The position numbers and the translations under genes are program-made. Below the pieces are notes generated by a model. The model had not been told where the DNA came from. It searched no databases and saw only the letters and a program-made list of their open reading frames with translations. Of a stretch of DNA of 58,500 nt, positions 39,106 through 51,990 are shown piece by piece (position 1 is the stretch's first letter; every line of letters begins with the position of its first letter). This DNA is from Chrysomallon squamiferum (lineage: Eukaryota; Mollusca; Gastropoda; Neomphalida; Peltospiridae), in contig CM022675.1 of assembly GCA_012295275.1 (NCBI GenBank), forward strand, positions 15,909,689-15,968,188, written 5' to 3'.

Positions 39106-42100
39106 GTATTTTTAAAAATTTTTAATTGTAACAGTTATAATGATTTGAATTTATAATCATCCACTTGGAATATAAATCTAATTATGAATTATTTTTTTGT
39201 TATTTTGATTTTGTGCATCATAAAATACTGTTTAAAAGAAAAAAAATGTGTGTTAAGTTTTAAATGAGATTCTTAATTATTACTGATAGAAGTATGTGAA
39301 CTGATTTTAGAATAGAAACACATTTCTTAACATTTAAAAAAAAAAGAAAAAGAAATGAAAAGAAACCACTTAATTGTCAAACATATATTTTTTTTATGAG
39401 TTTCATATATCTCATAGGGACATCAGTTACATTAATTACAGCTTTTTTACATTAATTGCATAAAAACGTTTATATTAATTATTGTTGTTTGACAAGTTGT
39501 ATTAACTTGTGGACTGAATGATTTCATGTCTGACAGTGTGTGTGTTGTGTTGTAGATGTGGGTCATTGATAGATCTGTGCAGAGGTCCTCATGTAAGACA
39601 CTGCAAAAGTGAAGGCTCTTGCTGTCACCATGGTAATGTTACATTAATACATCTTTTTTTTCTTCAGAAATTATAGACCTGGGAAAACTTCATTTTTTTT
39701 TTAGCTAGTTACTTAGCTATTTTAATCGTTAATGTGCAAAAAATATTCAGTCTGTTTCAAAAATATTTGATTAATTTAGTTTCTAAAAAAAAAAAAAATA
39801 AAAAATAATAATAATCGTTTATATAGTTAATAAAAGTTACAGACATAAAACATGAATTTCTAAAAGCTGTTGATGTTTAGAGAAATAATAACCATTGTTT
39901 TATATTCTGTAGAAGTACTGTATTTAATGTTTTTAAATAAATTACTAAATTACTTCATAAAAGTAATTAGTGGGGAGTAAGTGCTGGCAAGATAGATTAA
40001 GATGACTACCTTCTTTAGCACTGGGACTATATGGACATGACGTTATATGGCAATTGCTCCCAAGAATTTAAGCGGGAACATTCTCAGAGAGCAACACTTT
40101 GCCTCTTGACATGACACAACCTTTAAAATAATTGTTAGTGAAGGTAAGTAGTTTTATATTTGATTAATAATTGTTTCTTATATGTACAATGGATAATCTG
40201 AGATCAGTAATTAATTTTAGATTATTGTTCTCATTTTAATATGGTTACTAAAAAGATTAAGTCAGATTTTATATATTGAAGATGAGACAATAATTATATT
40301 TTACTTGTGGACTTTCATTTATTTTGAATGTGCTATGCTACAATTTATTAAATGTCTTGGTGTAATGTTAAGTAACTGTGGCTACAAATCATAATAATTA
40401 GCATGATCTGTATTAATCTTCACATGGACATATAATTAAAAATAAATATGATTGATACACAGAGTATTTTCTCAGTAAACTCAGCTGATACATATTATTT
40501 CTGGTCAACTGGCAATGCTGACATCACTACTTACAATATGGCATATGTTTTATATTTATGTGTAATTGTTAATTTACATGTGATGGTAATTGTATCTTTA
40601 TGACAGCTGTTATTCTCATCTTTAAATATAAAGTCTCAGTGACATTACATTTATGTTTTCAGTGTACATAAAATATAAATAATAATATATGCATTTAAAA
40701 GTCTTATGATAACTGGGAAAATAACATTACTTGTTCACCAAAAGTAACAATTATTTTATTTTGTTTCATTTAGAACTCATCTGCCTTCAGAGAAGGAAAT
40801 TCCAATGCAGAAACCTCGGAGAAGGTCTACGGCATTTCATTCCCTGATTCAAAACAGCCCAAAGAATGGAAACATTTCCAGCAAAAAGCTGCAAAAAGGT
40901 GTCACAGAATAACTGGAAATGTTAGAATATCATTTTGTATGCAAATGTACACGTGTAGTTCTGGAAGATTTAAGTTATAAAAGCTAACCAGGTTTCTGTC
41001 ATGAAATATCATCGGTTCTCTAAAGAACAGATGTTAACAAAATGGAGTAAATTAAAATACTCCGAATTTGTAAACTTCACTGAAACACTTACAGTTGGTG
41101 ATACACTATAATTGTTTATTTTGAGAATTATATGTGATGCTAAATATTTTATATAATTTACAAAGGTGCCCATATCAACAACAGACTGGTTGACTTTATT
41201 CAAGTAAGTCTTTACATTGTACCTATACATACATAATTGAAATACATTTAATACATTTTGCTGTTTCTTATAGTGATCATCAAATAGAGAACCTAATAAA
41301 AAAAAAAAACCCAATAATAAATTAAATAAAAAAGTAAAAAAAAATATATATTTATTCACGATAATCTCATTTTTGTGTGTTTTTTTGTTGCTAATTTTTA
41401 TTAAGTATTGTATAAGTAAATAAATAATTCATATGTGGGTGTGTTCAATATTCAGTATTGTTCCACCTGTTTTAAAAAAAAAGAAGAAGAATTAAATTAT
41501 ATTTTTGTTTATTTTAGTAAATCTATTGGAAGTTAGGTTTCCAGGAAATGTTATCTCCAAACAGCTACAATAGCAAACTGTGGGAAGTTTGAGGTAACTG
41601 GCAGCATTATGAAGTACATTTACATAAATAATTTTAATAAATAAACCTTGTACATTTAATTATCAGAGGATAAAATAAATTCCAAAATTTATTTGTTACA
41701 ATTAAAAACAAAAAATAGCTAAATAATTTTGATTTACTTCATAACCACAATGTCACAAATTTCATTGTTATCACACAAAAATAAACAAATAAAAATAAAC
41801 AAAGAACCTGCCCCATGATCATTAACCATGGTTAATTAGAATTACCCTAACCCCCAAAACCCAGATTAATTACATTTTATTAAATTATTATTGTAAGAAA
41901 TTACATTAATTTATTTGTAATCATTAAACCATGTAATACAAATTAAATTATTACTATAAGAAATAAATAACAGATTAAGTTCACTCATAATCAATATTTT
42001 ACATATTTAATTATTACTGTATATTTAAAAAAAAAAAAAATTTAGTTTTACTTGTTAATTTATTATGATGAATTATTATCCTAAGACAACATGTAAATAA

Positions 42101-42427
42101 TATGTACAGGAAAATAAAAGTTTTAGCATCACTAACTGATTAATTTTTTTTGAAATTTCTTTTTACAGGGAAATGTGTTTAAATTTGATGTTGAGAAGGA
42201 AACTTTTGCTTTGAAGCCTGTGAACTGTCCAGGTCACTGGTAAATGAGTGTGTGTATTTATTTTTAATTCCCTTTGTCAAAATATTGAAAACAAATATCA
42301 GATGAAATGTTTTAGTGTAACTTTCAAGATACAAAGTAATATTGTACACTTGTTACTTTGATGTCATCAACAACTGGTAAGGATAAAAGTGTAATTGTTT
42401 TTATTTATTTACATCAGTTGTGGAGTT

Positions 42428-42458
<31 letters not shown>

Positions 42459-43800
42459 TTTATTTTTATTTTGTTTATATTTTTGTGTATTTAATATAAA
42501 TTTAAATTTTTTTAAATTATTATTATCATTATTTCATAATATTTATTTATTACTGAATATTAAGTATTTATTTTATTATTTTTTTTATTTAATATTATTT
42601 ATTTATTTACTCATGTTTAACTGCAGATACCAGTCTGCAACTGGCAGATTTTGGTTATTTTACATTGCAATGAGTTTTCTGAAGCTCAGTCCAGCTTGAC
42701 CAATGTCCAGCAATTTCAGCAGGACAACACACATATATTTATGAATTTATACATACACATTCCTACACACAGAGTTAACTACAATCACCAAAGAATACAT
42801 ATGTGTATATGTATGTGCATGTGTGGTTGTTTGTGATAATTATATTATGTTTGTGTGTGTATGATTGAATTAAATGAAATAATATAGCTGGAACAAACAT
42901 ACAAAATTTGATATTCAGACATACTGCTTATTTATATCATTTATGAGTAAAGTAAATATATTACATTTATACTGAATAATCATGTAATCTGCTTCTATTT
43001 GTCATTTTTCATTTTCTTTTTAAATGTCTTTCCTCTTGGTACATGTGTGTTCATTTATTGGTTTCTTTAAATATTTGTTTATCTCAATACTGTCTACTGG
43101 TATATTCAATTACATTATTTTTGTTGTTTCATTAATTGATGTATAATGTTTAATAGGTCATAGCATTTGTTAAACATTTGGTCATTTATTTGTATTTTGT
43201 AACAGTATAAATAACATGGATAAGCAATTACATGTGTTCATGTTTGCAATGCACATCTGTATTTTTTAGTATGTGTATATTAAAGGTTAATGTTGTTACT
43301 GTGTTTTGCAACATAATGACAGAAAGTACAAGACAGTCTGGATGCATTTGGTGAAAAATGGCAACCAAATCCTCAAGATGGAGCATTCTATGGACCAAAA
43401 AATAAAAATGTTTGAGATTCTGGAATTAATTAACAAACAAAACCTGTTAAAACAGAACATTACTAACATGATATATCTGTAAACATCCATAAATAATACT
43501 AAAAATGTACTAATTTAATATAAGTATAACATGAAATTCTAAAATAAAATTTGATAGCCTTCCTTGATTAATGTAAACACTATAAATTTTTAAATATAAT
43601 GTTCTGAAACTCAGATACTTGTGCTTCTGGAATTTTATTTTAATTTAATTATTTTTGACTGAGAAGTGGCTTTATTTAAAATTAATAAATTTTAAGTTAT
43701 TTTGTTTGTTTTTATAGATTGATATCCCAGTTCCTAATGCACTATGCAACCTTCCAGCTTGATTTCCAACTATCACTGTTTTAAACTGGGATATGTCAAG
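37960..43800 (+). pseudogene. Decayed threonyl-tRNA synthetase gene with introns retained
   Basis: Consecutive plus-strand pieces align in order with threonyl-tRNA synthetase: 37960-38060 (WHSSTHILGEA, the HxxxH editing-domain motif, then a frameshift into GGPLCYG); 38446-38562 (ends in TAG at 38533 plus KEDVFKMF); 39556-39632 (CGSLIDLCRGPHVRH, then a 2-nt loss); 40774-40898 (NSSAF to YGISFPDSKQPKEW); about 41535-41620 (GFQEMLSPN to LW, TGA, NWQHY); 42169-42239 (DVEKETFALKPVNCPGH, the motif 2 region); 42627-42740 (LADFG, frameshift, then QQFQQDNTHIF); 43323-43412 (FGEKW to GAFYGPK); 43718-43800 (ATFQLDFQL, then frameshift). Most pieces have acceptor AGs and several keep donor GTs, so this is a decayed spliced gene or segmental duplicate, not a retrocopy. 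Expected N-terminal, motif 3 and anticodon-binding exons are absent. It cannot encode an active synthetase. Confidence 0.88.
42424..42475. repeat. TTTA tetranucleotide repeat in a TARS pseudogene intron
   Basis: About ten TTTA units. The open frame across it is low-complexity Leu/Phe/Tyr. Confidence 0.85.
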
Positions 43801-44842
43801 TACATTTTTGTTTATTATTATTATTACTGCTCTTATAACTTTTATTACTATTACTGTTTTTTGTTTATTGTTTATTATTATTACTGTACTATTAATACAG
43901 CTGCTACTGCTATTATTATCATTAATTTTCTTCTTTAAAAAAAAAAAAGCCAAAAAAATATCTGATATTAAATTATAAAGGTTCAGTTTATCTTTAAGGC
44001 TTAAATATATCTAAAAAAATATACACTTAAATTAATAAATTGGATGTTTTTTTTTCTAGATATAGTTTTTAATATCTATGAAATTAAAGCTGCAATATTT
44101 TATACATTTTTTGTATATAATTTTTAATTTGATAGTTAATTATTTATTGTATACAGCAGATTCGTACAGTAAATCAATTATGATATTATGAAACAAGATA
44201 ATCCTTGCCAGTTTAAAATTAGATTTGGAACATGTACAATAATTATAGTTAATAAAATATTTCAGTGAGCAGGGAGAGAAAGAAATTTCTGTTATTATAC
44301 ACTGTGCCATTCTCAGATCTGTTGAAAGATTTGTTATTATTTTATGTGAAAGTTTTGCTGGCAAATGGACAGTAGAGAGGGGATATATATAAAAAAAAAA
44401 AAAAAAAAAAATTATGAAAATGTATGTTGCTTGGGTGTTGGTGAATAAAATTTGTTCAAAATTTGTTCAGGTTATTAAATAGTTGTATTACTTTTTTGCA
44501 TTTTGTAAATTTAGAACTGTAACTTGTTGCACTGGTCAAAAACCAGTGGTAGAATAAATATGGTGTTTATAAACTAATATATATAAACTAAGCATATTAC
44601 TTCTGATTAAAATGTAGACACATCCTAAAAGCAGACTAGTATTAGTTTAAAATGGTTTACTTTTTTAGAAGTAACAAATCATCATAATCTTCATCCACAA
44701 CAGTTGGTTAGAAAGCTTATATAAGAATTACAATAAATTATCTACAATGAATGGTGGTTTAAATGTATAATAACATATACATTCATTCTCAAGAATGTTC
44801 AAACTAAATATATCAAATAAAAATATATTATTTATAATTTTA
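43801..44842. other. AT-rich spacer, TARS pseudogene to element-like ORF
   Basis: Contains ATT/TTA triplets (about 43813-43925) and a poly-A run (44391-44411). No remaining TARS exons could be found here, although the downstream part of the enzyme would be expected. Confidence 0.55.
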
Positions 44843-45905
44843 GATGATGTAACTTCTGTTTTGCTAAATTCTCTAAAAAGTCTAAACATTGAAGATCTGG
44901 ACAGCATTAAGCAATTTTGTAAACAAATATTACTTGTTGAATCTGATTTAAAAACAAACGCAAATCATATTTAATGTTGTTTGTCATTTAAATGATCGTC
45001 TCATCCCTCGTTATGTTACCTCCTATATGAATCTTCCAAACAAATCATCTACTGGACAAGAAATGAGGCCTTGTAATGGATTTGACAGGGAATAATGCCA
45101 GGTACTCATGCTTCAAAACAGCTGATCAGCTCTATATGCCCAACCCCATTTCTATTACAAAATACGATACAGTAGATAAACGCATCAGCAAAATTCAAAT
45201 TAATAAAACTACTTGCTGAAACATGCTTGAGGTTAAAATCATCATTAACATTTATTTTATATTCCTGGTTCTCCTCATTAGATAAATACATTAACATTTT
45301 CATTATCTCTTATATCCAAATACAGTTGATATATTTTAGAAATTTCTTAGTTTATAAGACTGTTGACTTACGTTTCTGTTTGCACTATTATTAGCATGGA
45401 CCAACAGGAACGATAACTCGTAACGGCACAAATTACTTCGGGGAAATGATGCATCCAGAAATTTGGCCGATTTAATGGGTACAAACAACACCTAAATGCT
45501 CTTTTCTGCTGAGTTCTGACAGGGGGAACATTGACAACTACTGATGAATGTAGAAAAAATGGTCATAGTTATGAAATGTTTTCTGTGAGGGATGATAAAG
45601 CAAAAGAGTGGGTACTTAGAGATATGTCTGATAAAAACTATGCAACTTGTTTAAATACTCTAAAATTCATTACCAGTGACATTGAAGAATTTACATATAC
45701 ACTAGTTGGAAAGAAAATATTAATTAACATAAAAAATACAATGTCAGACAGAGCAGCCACAGAGAAGAAATTTCATAATTTATTACAGTTTTACAGAGAA
45801 GAGCTATTACCATCAATATACAGTTGTTGGAATGAATTGTCACAGACTGAGCAGGAAACAATGACCAGACTCGGTAACTTCTATTGCTGTAAAAACTTTG
45901 TTTAA
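44843..45905 (+). mobile_element. Broken element-like ORF, family not established
   Basis: Plus-strand protein-like pieces: about 44844-44973 (DVTSVLLNSLKSLNIEDLD to a TAA), then, in a shifted frame, about 44961-45093 (NDRLIPRYVTSYMNLPNK, TGQEMRPCNGFDR, stop). After a gap, 45531-45905 encodes 124 residues with NTMSDRAATEKKF, YREELLPSIYSCWNELSQTEQETMTRL and a CCKNF end before TAA. The MSDR/AAEKKF/LP-x-W signature resembles multicopy uncharacterised proteins of marine invertebrates that I believe to be transposon-derived, but I cannot name the superfamily. The frame breaks suggest a dead copy. It could instead be exons of a host gene, with an acceptor-like AG at 44842-44843. Confidence 0.4.
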
Positions 45906-46288
45906 AAACAGTATAATTTTGTTTTCTGTTATTTACTTTCCATTTTCAATACATTAAAAGTCGTATGTAAGAATGAAATTAATCACCGGTTATTTGGATG
46001 ATTTCCCTGATAAATTCATTATAGTTCCTTGATTTCAGTTTTGAATTTTTTATTTTTTATTTTTTTTTATAAAGAACCCTCAACCGGCCGTATAAAAAAA
46101 TTCGTTAAAATTTTTTTCACTCCTTTTCGTTGAAATAAAACGCATATAACATCTGAAATGTGTACTATTATGTATGCAAACAATGAGTTTCCTATTTTAA
46201 TTAAAAAAAAATTAAAGGTCCATGCTACAATTATTTCGTGAGTATTACTTATGCATACACACATTCCTGTACATACATTCACATGAAA

Positions 46289-46295
<7 letters not shown>

Positions 46296-46376
<81 letters not shown>
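46296..46376. repeat. CT dinucleotide microsatellite
   Basis: About 40 uninterrupted CT units on the plus strand. Confidence 0.95.
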
Positions 46377-46378
<2 letters not shown>

Positions 46379-47708
46379 GATATTCGTCTTAAAGTTAAAT
46401 GTTTTAAATTATTTTATTAGTTATTAATTACTTTCAAAACAAACACAATGGAAAACAACATGTTCACACATTATGATCATGAAGGTGCTATGGCATAACA
46501 AATCTCACAGAGGTCGTTAGTGTCTTCAGTATCACAGACATATCCATGATGTCAACTGAAAGAAAACTCGAAGGTATTTTATTTCCGCGCTTCTTAATAA
46601 TAATAATGGATCAGTTATGTGACGTGGAAGCGGTACGTGTTGCATTTATTGAATTGAATATTCATAATTATTACTGTTATGAATATTTAATAGCACCTTC
46701 ACTTCCGTTGCACTGGACGTGTTGTGATTGTCATGCGCCCATGCTAGTATACTCATTAAACAATAATTTTAGCTCTACATTCGATTAGATCGGTCGTTTT
46801 CCAATTCGTCTTATATGGCTGTAACTACATTGAGGCAAATGAGACAAATGCCTAATACTGAAACTGACGATTTCGTCTTTTAAAATTATATTTTAAATAT
46901 TTTTTCTAAAGATTTTATTTAAAAAAATATAAAATATAAATCTCTATTCCAATAGAAAAAATATCCACTGAATGAATTCGTTTGAAGTCTGCCGACATCG
47001 TTGCGATGAAACACGTAACTGTTTCAAAGACATCAGACTTCAGACAGGTTTATCGAACACCTGATGAGTTAAGACACACTGCATCCTTTTCACACGTTTC
47101 AGTCTTTGCATGGATCTTGCCCTGATACATAGTGTATGTTGTCATTTAGTCCCCCGAACCCTCGCCCAAATATTTCTGCTCCGATCGGCGATTAAGAGAT
47201 TTTGTCTCAACTAATTACGGCCATGTACGCACACGCACACACATATACTTCTTTTTAGCAAATTGCTACTACGTGGTTGTAGATAGTACCACTCCCTGCC
47301 TCTTACGATTCGTGGATACCAAGCAATAATCAGATGTATTTTTTCATGACTGTTGCTCTTTAACATTTTCAACGTTTAAATGCCCTAGCAATTCAGCAGA
47401 CCTAAACATTTCCATGTTGTAACATTTCTGCGTTGATAGTCAATATAAATTTAGAAGGGACAAACAAAAGTTTTAATTAGTGCAAGTAAGTGAGGAGAAA
47501 TCGGCAGCAGACAGTATGTCACTAATACACTGCAGGAAGGCACGTAACACGCTAAACCTGTGGCTGGAATTGAAAATGGCTGAAAGGAGGACACAGGACT
47601 GATCTGGCCAATTGATAAATTTCAGCTCAGAGGAAACACTCTACAGACATGATGATGATAAGAGGTAGAAAATAATTCTATGAAGAAGAGGTCCCAGTAG
47701 CAAGACAA

Positions 47709-47712
<4 letters not shown>

Positions 47713-47750
<38 letters not shown>
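47713..47750 (+). repeat. Long poly-A tract
   Basis: About 38 consecutive A residues. It could be the tail of an old retroposed sequence, but no recognisable retroelement lies upstream and no target-site duplication was found by eye. Confidence 0.85.
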
Positions 47751-47753
<3 letters not shown>

Positions 47754-48518
47754 AAATAAATATATAATTATTATTGTTATTAGTAAATGCAGTAATTGGA
47801 GACCTAATATCAACAACAGTAGTAGAGTTAGTAATTCAGAAAGGGAACAAAAAAATGCTAAAAACAGATCCACGTAAGAGCATAAAAACCTCAAAATCAG
47901 TAGGAATGATTAAGTTTGTGTAATTTATGACTTGTGTTTGTGAGTATGTGTATGTTTGTGTAAAATACTATATTTGTATTAACGATTTATAGAATATGTA
48001 AGAAAAAGAGAGAAAGTATGTATGTTATAAATACGAAAAATAAATAACAAGAGTACAGCTGTTAAGATTATTTATTTTCTTGAAAGGAGCAGTGATATTC
48101 TACACTGCTAGTTTCATCTTCGGAATGTTTGAATTCTGGAAAATAAAATAAAATTGATATTACACAAATGTAAACATCTGCAACATTTGGAAATTTATAC
48201 TTGATTATAAATCTACAAATGTCTTTCATTTGAATTTGTTTGAATTTAGTTAGCCATAGATAACTAGAAAAGCAATGTTTATCAGGATCAACTCTCATCC
48301 ATCCTCTTATTGTTATTATTACTATTTTTTTAAATATTCCTTTCAGAAAAAAAAAGAAACAAAAAAGCTGGAAACATTAGTTTCTTTGCTAAATTATATT
48401 GAACCAGATTTTATAAATTTAGACTAATTTTTAAAATAAAATATGCAATAAATTAATAATATAACAAAGCTACACTACTGCATAAATATAATGCAATCTA
48501 CAAATTAATAAGAGAACA

Positions 48519-49784
48519 TTAATACTGAAGAAATAATAAAGTCGTATTACATGGACAAATTGATTTGCAGTCTTTAGGATGTGCTGCGCAAAATTTAGCA
48601 GTTCCGAATATGAGACTTCGTTGGTTCAGTATACCACAGACCCAGTAGTTTCTGTCAAAGCATCCATACAGTGCTGCAAAACAAAAGATTATAATTATTG
48701 TTATTAGTAGTAGTATGTTGTTGTAGTTATTTGTGTTGTTATTATTATTTTATTATTAAGTTGTTGTTATTATTAGTTATTGTTATTATTGTTATTGTAG
48801 TTTCAACTGTCAGTGTCATGTTATTCTAAGTTATTATTATAATACACGTTATCATCATCATTGTTGTAATCCTCTTATTATCGTATTCATCATCGTCTTT
48901 TTATATAATTGTTTTCTAATAATTATTTACTGATTTCTCAATAGCTGACAATTGTATTAATAAATATATTTTTAACACAATGCTAACACAATTATTTTCT
49001 ATTGTTATTTTCTTCCATTTTTATTCTGTACATAAACTCTCAAAATAAAGGTAATTTCTACGACAACTTAAAGTAGACTTACATAGACAAGATCCACAAG
49101 ATTTCGGGCAGTAGTAGCGGACAGCTGGATATTTATTACATATGTCTTTAAAGACCTCTTTACCCTCCGTCTGTGCTCCATCGTTACAGCCTAATAATGA
49201 AAGGTGAAAAAAGAATATAATATAGGCCTAATACATAATGTTGTATGTAACATGACGACATGTATTACATAACAACGTAATTTAACAAGATATGACATAA
49301 AGTAATTAAAATCCCTTATTTCAAACATTTATCGTTTAGAAACTATTCCTAGGTACAAATATATTGTTTTTGCCTTAAGAAAAACAATTTTTATTACTAT
49401 TATTTATTTATTTATTTATTTACTTATTTATTATTATTTGCTTTATTCATGAATTTCAAACTAATTCTGTTTATTGCCTGCACTGTGTTTTTATGATGTA
49501 TGTTTAATATTTGGTAAATATTTACTCTTAGCTAAATTTTATTTTTCCTGAAGGTTTATTATATAAAATTAATAATAATTAAAAATATATACTTACTGTT
49601 CTTACAGGTTCTTCCATAATACTCGTCAGTACATATACATTTATTTCTGCGTTTTGTTCCACCGTTTAAGCACCCTGTTTCAAATCAGATATAAAAATAT
49701 CAGTCTTTTTTCTTTGTATATATCGTGTTCGATTAATTACGTGCGTACCTAACGGTGTTTGTATATATTTGACTTAGTAACACT

Positions 49785-49816
<32 letters not shown>

Positions 49817-50020
49817 CACACATGGAAGCATTCATACAAATGGAGAGAAAGAAGGAGCCAAGGATAAATACACTGGTCGACAATGTACACAAAATACAAT
49901 ATACATGTACCCACAATTAAAAGTAACAAGGTGTTTTGAATATAAATATGTAGAATACTTACTGATTCCAAGTGACACCTGCAGCAGCAAGCAGATGAGA
50001 AAAACGTGAAGTAAAGTCAT
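48519..50020 (-). CDS. Small secreted protein with EGF-like and two ShKT-like modules
   Basis: Four minus-strand exons: 49963-50020, 49597-49674, 49083-49190 and 48519-48673, joined with GT-AG introns into 132 codons plus TAA. Exon 1 encodes a signal peptide (MTLLHVFLICLLLQVSLG). Exon 2 is an EGF-like unit CLNGG...CIC...YYGRTC with four cysteines (21, 32, 34, 43), lacking the usual first and third. Exon 3 is ShKT-like with five cysteines (47, 63, 73, 77, 80) ending KSCGSC. Exon 4 is ShKT-like with six (86, 94, 110, 117, 121, 123) ending ICPC. All three introns are phase 1, one module per exon. ShKT modules occur in many extracellular proteins, including proteases, peroxidases and some venom peptides; nothing here shows a toxin role. 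Function is unknown. The C-terminal 9 residues depend on exon 4 being terminal. Confidence 0.82.
49783..49821. repeat. CA microsatellite in intron 1 of the EGF/ShKT gene
   Basis: CA units with one AA interruption on the plus strand, about 140 nt past the exon 1 donor of the minus-strand gene. Confidence 0.9.
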
Positions 50021-51200
50021 TTTTACAACAGTTCTCGTCTTCTCAGATCTCTGATGTCTACATAGAAATATTTCCTTTATTTATAATCAGAAGATGTTCT
50101 GTATTTTAATTAATTTGTGGAAAAAGTCACGTTTTCACCTTGTTCACGTGTGGCAGATGTTACTACGATTAAAATGATATGACGTATTTCTTGTGTCATG
50201 CACGATTTGTTTGATTTAAAACGAATTAAAACGACTGTACTAAAACAAACGTATTTTTTCTCTTTCTTTATATTGTAAAAATATTTCTTTATAATTATAA
50301 ATTTCTATATATGATATTTTTATACATTTAGCATTAGAATAACTTTTCCTTTGTTACTGTATGTTGTATCAGAAATAAATATAAATGAAAATTAATTGTA
50401 AAACATGTTTCAGTATAGGGATAAACTTTTCTGTCTAATTTATGAGAACAACTAGAAATATATATCTGTTTAACCAAATATATGGTTTGCAGAATATCAC
50501 AGTGAAGATATTCTTTTTAATATTTTCTATTTATTTGGAAATATGTATATCAAAATATTTTAAATGTTAAAAGTAGAGTATATTACCGAATTCAATGTCT
50601 TGATACTTAAAATATTCATCAGTATTATGTGAATTATATATGTGTAAAAGTATTATCCGAAAATTATTTGTTTTTTTATCAATGTGTTTAGTTGCCAAAA
50701 ATTGTTCAGTGATATCCTTTTTTGTCTATAAAAGATTGCTGTTAGTATTTGGATATCGTTCTTCCATGGTTCAGTGTAGTTTTGGAAATTATGACGTTTG
50801 AAGAGTTTCGTAATAAAATGAGATATATACAGTGGTACTGTTCTGAGATACAAACTACAATGGTGCTTATTGGTTTTCGAAATAAAAGAACGTTGCTCAG
50901 TTCCAATAACTGTCGTTTACTTTGTCCTTTACCAGAAAGTGGAGAAGATATAACGTTTTAGTGGAGGTAACATTTTTGGCATTTATTACATTTTGTAGTC
51001 AAACTAGTGAAGAAGATAGCTTTTGACATATCGTAGTAAGTGTTATGATGGGGTTTCGTGGAAAAATGGGGCGTGGCTTTATGGGGACAACTTATTCGTG
51101 AATTAAGTAAACATTTGTGGGGAGGGACACGATCGCCACTCTTTCCAAAAGTTGAAATAATAAAATTTCCTACTGAATAGACAGAAAGTAAATCTTCCAC
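50021..51200. other. Upstream region of the EGF/ShKT gene
   Basis: Presumably includes its promoter just right of 50020. A 70-codon plus-strand open frame at 50749-50961 and less AT-rich sequence at 51000-51150 show no recognisable domain. No other feature is seen. Confidence 0.5.
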
Positions 51201-51990
51201 ATTCTGTGTAATGAAGTAATAGTAGGAGCAGTGTTTACCAGACATATTAGTAGTTTTCGCGTATCTGTTTTACAAAACCCATTCAGTGAGATGAAATAGC
51301 AGCAGTAATGTTTACGTGATATTAGTTGTCTAAGTGTACCTGTTATATATAACCCATTCAGTGTGATGAAGTTGTAGTAGTAGTGTTTACTTGACATATT
51401 AGTGGTCTTTATGTATCTGTTATATATATTCAGTGTGATGAAATAGCAGTAGTAGCAGTAGTGTTTATGTGATATTAGTTGTCTAAGTGTTCCTTTAATA
51501 TATAACACATTCATTGTAATGAAATAGTAGTAGTAGCAGTAGTGTTTTCCTGACATTAATAGTCTTCGTGTACTGTTATATATAAAACATATTCAGTGTG
51601 ATGAAGTAGTAGTAGTGCTGTTTACCTAACATATCAGTACTTTTGGTGTACCTGTTATATATAACATATTCAGTGTGATGAAGTAGTAGTAGTACTGTTT
51701 ACCTAACATATCAGTAGTTTTGGTGTACCTGTTATATATAACATATTCAGTGTAATGAAGTAGTAGTAGTACTGTTTACCTAACATATCAGTAGTTTTGG
51801 TGTACCTGTTATATATATCACATTCAGTGTGATGACTTAGTAGTAGTAGTGATTACATGACATATTAGTAGTCTTCGTGTATCTTTTATATATGACATCA
51901 TATTCAGTGTGATGAAGTAGTAGTAGTAGTGTTTACCTGACATATTAGTAGTCTTCATGTAGCTGTTCACGTGAAACGTCCAAGTATAAC
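51201..51990. repeat. ~10-copy, 72-82 bp minisatellite with embedded AGT triplets
   Basis: The anchor attcagtgtgatgaa recurs near 51201, 51281, 51356, 51428, 51509, 51591, 51668, 51745, 51822 and 51902. Each unit has a variable AGT/AGC triplet run, a tgtttacctgacatattagt-like middle and a gttatatata end. Length differences come mainly from the triplet run and the TA tract. Minus-strand open frames through it are artefacts. Confidence 0.93.

Larger units (their letters stand above)
45906..48518. other. Intergenic, microsatellites, nothing recognised
   Basis: Contains a CT run (46296-46376) and an unusually long poly-A run (47713-47750, plus strand). The less AT-rich interval 46440-47640 has an 80-codon open frame (46546-46788) without recognisable similarity. 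A minus-strand exon-like piece at 48068-48135 (acceptor tccag, ends in TAA) cannot be joined in frame to the ShKT gene. Confidence 0.5.

Noticed and set aside
41009-41359. 116-codon minus-strand frame within the TARS pseudogene
   Set aside because: Composition follows the AT-rich intron and it overlaps no conserved motif; the supported signal is on the plus strand.
46480-46701. 12-bp inverted repeat (tgaaggtgctat / atagcaccttca) as transposon termini
   Set aside because: Too short, imperfect beyond 12 bp, with no target-site duplication seen; compatible with chance.
48068-48135. Possible fifth exon of the EGF/ShKT gene
   Set aside because: It has a fair acceptor, but joining it to exon 3 or to the only GT in exon 4 gives an immediate TAA, and exon 4 already ends with the expected last cysteine and a stop.
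50749-50961. 70-codon frame upstream of the EGF/ShKT gene
   Set aside because: No recognisable domain, no splice or start context supporting it; not enough to call a gene.
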